From an uncultured Clostridia bacterium (GTDB lineage: Bacteria > Bacillota > Clostridia > Oscillospirales > Acutalibacteraceae), in NCBI GenBank assembly GCA_947302895.1, contig CAMYWU010000048.1, positions 1 through 9,048 on the forward strand: 9,048 nucleotides of DNA. The letters are read 5' to 3'. Shown piece by piece: positions 6,729 to 9,048 of this stretch (within the stretch, counting starts at the first letter, position 1; every line of letters begins with the position of its first letter). A program made the position numbers and the translations under genes. Under the pieces are notes generated by a model. The model made no database searches, was not told the DNA's origin, and saw only the letters and a list, made by a program, of their open reading frames with translations.

Positions 6729-7673
6729 ATGGATTTATCGCTAATCATTCCTTGTTATAATGAAGAAAACAATATTAAGCGCTTTTTTGAAGAATGCGAA
6801 AAAGCGTTTTTTGGCTCGGATATAAAGACCCAATATGTTTTTGTGAACGACGGCAGCACGGATAAAACAGGCGAGGTGCTGAAAAACCTTTTTGAAACCG
6901 AAACAAAGGCAAATATCAGCGTTGTTAATTTTTCAAGAAATTTCGGCAAGGAGGCTGCAATTCTTGCAGGGCTTAATAATTCCTGCGGAGAATATACCTG
7001 CATTATTGATGCCGATTTGCAGCAGAGTCCGAAAACCGCAAGGGATATGCTTGAAATAATCAGGGTTAATTCTCAGATAGACTGTGTTTGCGCTTACCAG
7101 AATGAGCGCAGGGAGAATAAGCTTATTTCCTTTATGAAATCGGTTTTCTATAGGGTTATGAATGATATGGCTGAAACCGAGCTTAAAAACGGAGCAAGTG
7201 ATTTCAGACTTTTCAACACAAAGGTTAAAGAGGCTGTTTTATCCCTCGGCGAATACCACCGTTTTTCAAAAGGTATTTTCTCCTGGGTTGGTTTTAATGT
7301 TCACTATATGGAATATAAAGCCGATGAAAGAAATGACGGAAAAACAAAATGGAGCTTCAGAAAGCTTGTTAAATACGCCGTTTCAGGTTTGGTTTCGTTT
7401 TCAACCGCTCCGCTGAAATTTGCGGCATATATCGGTTCAGGAGCAACTGCTTTTTCGGTTATCTATCTTATAGTAACCGTTATAAGAAAGCTCACAAGGC
7501 ATATCAATGTTGACGGCTTTACTCAGCTTGTTATTCTTATAACCTTCTTTTCGGGAATATTGCTCTTCACCGTTGGAATTATAGGCGAATATATTGCAAA
7601 GATTTATCAGCAGGTTAAAAACAGACCGATTTATATCACAAAAGAAGTTTTAAAGAGAAACAATGAAGAATAA
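6729..7673 (+). CDS. GtrB-like family 2 glycosyltransferase, membrane-anchored
   Basis: The 314-residue protein belongs to the DPM1/GtrB-type GT2 family, which transfers a sugar from a nucleotide donor to polyprenyl phosphate on the cytoplasmic face of the membrane. The GT-A domain covers about 1-210: LSLIIPCYNEE (3-13), the nucleotide-binding FVNDGSTD (38-45) and the metal-binding DADLQ (94-98, typical DADLQxxP). Two C-terminal transmembrane segments follow at about 228-251 and 266-289. The ATG at 6729 is preceded by AGGAGAGG (6716-6723), and its N-terminus MDLSLIIPCYNEE matches the family; an in-frame ATG at 6696 lies upstream of that site and is rejected. It overlaps the next gene by 11 nt, implying translational coupling. 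The sugar cannot be read from sequence. The pairing with a GtrA-like protein suggests lipid-linked sugar for teichoic acid, polysaccharide or glycolipid decoration. Confidence 0.9.
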   Translation: MDLSLIIPCYNEENNIKRFFEECEKAFFGSDIKTQYVFVNDGSTDKTGEVLKNLFETETKANISVVNFSRNFGKEAAILAGLNNSCGEYTCIIDADLQQSPKTARDMLEIIRVNSQIDCVCAYQNERRENKLISFMKSVFYRVMNDMAETELKNGASDFRLFNTKVKEAVLSLGEYHRFSKGIFSWVGFNVHYMEYKADERNDGKTKWSFRKLVKYAVSGLVSFSTAPLKFAAYIGSGATAFSVIYLIVTVIRKLTRHINVDGFTQLVILITFFSGILLFTVGIIGEYIAKIYQQVKNRPIYITKEVLKRNNEE

Positions 7674-8121
7674 AAAAGAAATATTAATGTATGTTGTTTT
7701 CGGCGTTTTAACAACTTTTGTCGGCTGGGGAACATACATCGTTTTTGAAAAAACCATAAAAAGCGTTTTCTGGGCAAATCTTTTAAGCTGGATTTGTGCG
7801 GTTGCATTTGCTTATATAACAAACAAGCTCTGGGTTTTCGAGTCGAAGAGCTGGGAAATAAAAACGCTTTTAAAGGAGATATCAACCTTTATTGCCTCAA
7901 GGGGTATAACGGGTGTTCTTGAAATCGTATGTGTTCCGCTGCTTGCAAAATGGGGCTTTGACAATCCGTTTTTTGCACTTGCTGAAAAAGCGAATATAAA
8001 GGCGGACATTGTATATACCGACGGACTTTATTCAAAAATTGCCGTTGCGGTTATAGTTGTTATTCTCAACTATGTCTTTTCAAAGCTGATTGTATTCAAA
8101 AATAAAAAGGACAGTGATTAA
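7663..8121 (+). CDS. GtrA-like four-helix membrane protein (putative polyprenyl-phosphate-sugar flippase)
   Basis: This 152-residue protein has four hydrophobic segments (about 7-28, 36-58, 77-96 and 122-145) and the family's repeated signature NKLWVF (54-59) after helix 2 and NYVFSKLIVF (136-145) in helix 4. GtrA proteins are proposed to flip a lipid-linked sugar made by the adjacent GtrB across the membrane. The loop between helices 3 and 4 (about 97-121) is rather long. The ATG at 7663 lies inside the 3' end of the glycosyltransferase gene (11-nt overlap, different frame), with only a weak AAAGAG upstream, so translation probably depends on coupling. The last codons (KKDSD and stop) form the left arm of the terminator palindrome shared with trmB. 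No third, YfhO- or GtrC-like outer transferase is next to it. Confidence 0.88.
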   Translation: MKNKKEILMYVVFGVLTTFVGWGTYIVFEKTIKSVFWANLLSWICAVAFAYITNKLWVFESKSWEIKTLLKEISTFIASRGITGVLEIVCVPLLAKWGFDNPFFALAEKANIKADIVYTDGLYSKIAVAVIVVILNYVFSKLIVFKNKKDSD

Positions 8122-8142
8122 TCATTAATCACTGTCCTTTTT
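8104..8142. terminator. Bidirectional terminator embedded in the coding 3' ends of gtrA-like gene and trmB
   Basis: An 18-bp perfect inverted repeat, AAAAAGGACAGTGATTAA (8104-8121), with its complement at 8125-8142, surrounds a TCA loop. The A- and T-runs make it an intrinsic terminator in both directions. Each arm ends in the stop codon of one gene, and both arms are translated, so it has coding and terminating roles at once. Confidence 0.93.
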
Positions 8143-8808
8143 AAGTCTTGCTTCAAGGCGGTATATCGGATATCCCTGTGAGGAAAAGCGCTCCTCGTAT
8201 TCGGTTACAATGTTGCCCTCGAAATCGCTGCCATGTAAATCAAGCGAGATATTTGAAAGCTCAAAGCCGTTTTTTGAAAAGCTCTCAATCGAAAACTCAA
8301 AAAAGTGCATATTATCGGTTTTCTGAATAATCGGTGCGCCGTCCTTAAGAAGCTCCTTATATATATTCAGAAATCTTTCGTGCGTTAATCTGTGGGCGGC
8401 ATATTTATTCTTAGGGAACGGGCAGGAGAAATTAAGAAATATTGTTTCAAAGCTCTTCTCGGGAAGAAAAGACGGAAGGTATTCCGCTGCGCAATCAATA
8501 AACTTAATGTTTTTTAAGCCCATTTCCTTTGCCTTTTCGCAGCCTATAACAATAACATCCCGAACCTTTTCAACGCAGAGGATGTTTTTATCGGGATTCT
8601 GCTGGGCAAAGGTGCAGCCAAACTGTCCCTTTCCTGCGCCGACTTCAAGATATACGGGATTATCATTGCCCAAAAGCGCCTTTAAATTAAGAAGGTGCTT
8701 TTCGTTTTTAACATCGTTATGATTAAGGCTTTCGTTTCTTAAAACGATATAGTAATCGCTAACAGCCTCAAGCCTTGATTCAATATTTTTCTTATGTCGA
8801 GGTCTCAT
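8125..8808 (-). CDS. trmB: tRNA (guanine-N7-)-methyltransferase, TrmB
   Basis: The SAM-dependent enzyme makes m7G at position 46 of tRNA variable loops. The 227-residue product begins MRPRHKK, matching the family's MRxRH start, so the ATG at 8808 (with GGTGA 5 nt upstream on the minus strand) is preferred to an in-frame GTG at 8817. Visible motifs are the SAM-binding LEVGAGKGQF (54-63), VEKVRD (79-84), the family motif region LNFSCPFPK (125-133), RLTHERFL (140-147), KTDN (163-166), and the C-terminal signature SLDLHGSDFEGNIVTEYEERF (188-208). The oddity is SCPFP (128-132): TrmB proteins such as those of B. subtilis carry SDPWP, so the conserved Asp is Cys and Trp is Phe. All other motifs agree with TrmB. 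The gene converges on the gtrA-like gene with 3 bp between stops. Confidence 0.93.
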   Translation of the reverse strand: MRPRHKKNIESRLEAVSDYYIVLRNESLNHNDVKNEKHLLNLKALLGNDNPVYLEVGAGKGQFGCTFAQQNPDKNILCVEKVRDVIVIGCEKAKEMGLKNIKFIDCAAEYLPSFLPEKSFETIFLNFSCPFPKNKYAAHRLTHERFLNIYKELLKDGAPIIQKTDNMHFFEFSIESFSKNGFELSNISLDLHGSDFEGNIVTEYEERFSSQGYPIYRLEARLKKDSD

Positions 8809-8825
8809 ATTTATCACCGTGGAAT

Positions 8826-8854
8826 ATTATAGTATTATTTTATTGTAAGTGCAA
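8826..8854 (-). promoter_or_regulatory. trmB promoter
   Basis: On the minus strand TTGCAC (8854-8849) is followed after 17 bp by a consensus TATAAT (8831-8826). Transcription would begin near 8819, leaving a leader of only about 11 nt, just enough to hold the GGTGA ribosome binding site. Confidence 0.7.
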
Positions 8855-8862
8855 CATAAATA

Positions 8863-8977
8863 ATTGAGAATTAAGAATGAAGAGTTAAGAATTCAGGGCG
8901 GGATTTGCCCACGCCCATTAAAATCGGAGCGAGGCGATCCGAAATTCTCAATTCTCAACTCTTAATTCTAAATTCAA
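8863..8977. repeat. Heptamer-armed inverted repeat element with GC-rich core
   Basis: The left arm (8863-8897) is five heptamers: ATTGAGA, ATTAAGA, ATGAAGA, GTTAAGA, ATTCAGG. The right arm (8943-8977) is AATTCTC, AATTCTC, AACTCTT, AATTCTA, AATTCAA. The arms are largely reverse complements, so the whole forms a long imperfect inverted repeat. The 45-bp core contains GGGCG (8896-8900) / CGCCC (8912-8916) and CGGA (8925-8928) / TCCG (8938-8941) hairpins. No reading frame is present. The layout parallels the element at 519-610. Confidence 0.7.
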
Positions 8978-8997
8978 AAGAAGCGCCCCGAAAGGCA

Positions 8998-9018
8998 ATG
9001 TCATTAAGTTAATGACAT
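8998..9018. repeat. 21-bp palindrome, possible operator
   Basis: ATGTCATTAA (8998-9007) and TTAATGACAT (9009-9018) form a perfect 10-bp dyad about a single central G. The centre is too tight for a good hairpin loop, which favours a DNA-binding site or element end over a terminator. The window ends 30 bp later, so the controlled gene, if any, cannot be seen. Confidence 0.55.
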
Positions 9019-9048
9019 AAAAATGAAAAAACGACACACTTGCATACG

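Noticed and set aside
7631..7885. 84-codon minus-strand frame across the gtrB/gtrA junction
   Set aside because: It is antisense to two overlapping genes with clear family matches and has no translation signals.
9023..9048. ATG at 9023 as the start of a new gene (MKKRHTCIR...)
   Set aside because: Only eight full codons are visible and there is no ribosome binding site upstream, so it cannot be supported.

Overview
The window reads as chromosomal DNA of a low-to-moderate GC Gram-positive anaerobe, most likely a gut-type Clostridia (Oscillospirales/Ruminococcaceae-like). This is an inference from the T-box-controlled thrS, the CIRCE operator, AGGAGG-type ribosome binding sites, TTGACA/TATAAT promoters and the protein sequences; no ribosomal RNA or taxonomic marker is present. 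Most of it is housekeeping DNA. I see no phage, CRISPR, transposase, toxin-antitoxin or biosynthetic cluster, and no clearly new multi-gene system.

Layout, left to right. The 3' end of pnp (polynucleotide phosphorylase, KH and S1 domains) ends in an intrinsic terminator. Next come a degenerate 7-bp repeat element and a strong promoter driving a complete threonine T-box leader, whose antiterminator and terminator can be drawn base by base, and thrS. After a short TTAGGYG heptamer array lies a stand-alone CoA-acylating methylmalonate-semialdehyde dehydrogenase-like gene. It converges on htpG (Hsp90, minus strand) across an intergenic region holding a bidirectional terminator and a second long imperfect hairpin. 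htpG has a consensus promoter directly abutting a perfect CIRCE element, so it is predicted to be HrcA-repressed. Divergent from htpG is an overlapping gene pair: a GtrB-like polyprenyl-phosphate glycosyltransferase and a GtrA-like four-helix membrane protein, together a probable lipid-linked sugar supply module for envelope decoration. That pair converges on trmB (tRNA m7G46 methyltransferase, minus strand). The two stop codons are 3 bp apart, inside one 18-bp perfect inverted repeat that doubles as terminator and as coding sequence for the same C-terminal pentapeptide in both proteins. The right end is non-coding: a second heptamer/hairpin element and a 21-bp palindrome.

The points most worth a second look are: (1) several intergenic arrays with different unit sequences but the same 7-bp period, two of them bracketing GC-rich hairpin cores; (2) the coding/terminator palindrome shared by gtrA and trmB; (3) motif substitutions in TrmB (SDPWP to SCPFP), in the dehydrogenase (the expected substrate-binding Arg replaced by Lys) and in ThrRS (CPGH to CPFQ); and (4) CIRCE control of htpG, which differs from Bacillus subtilis.
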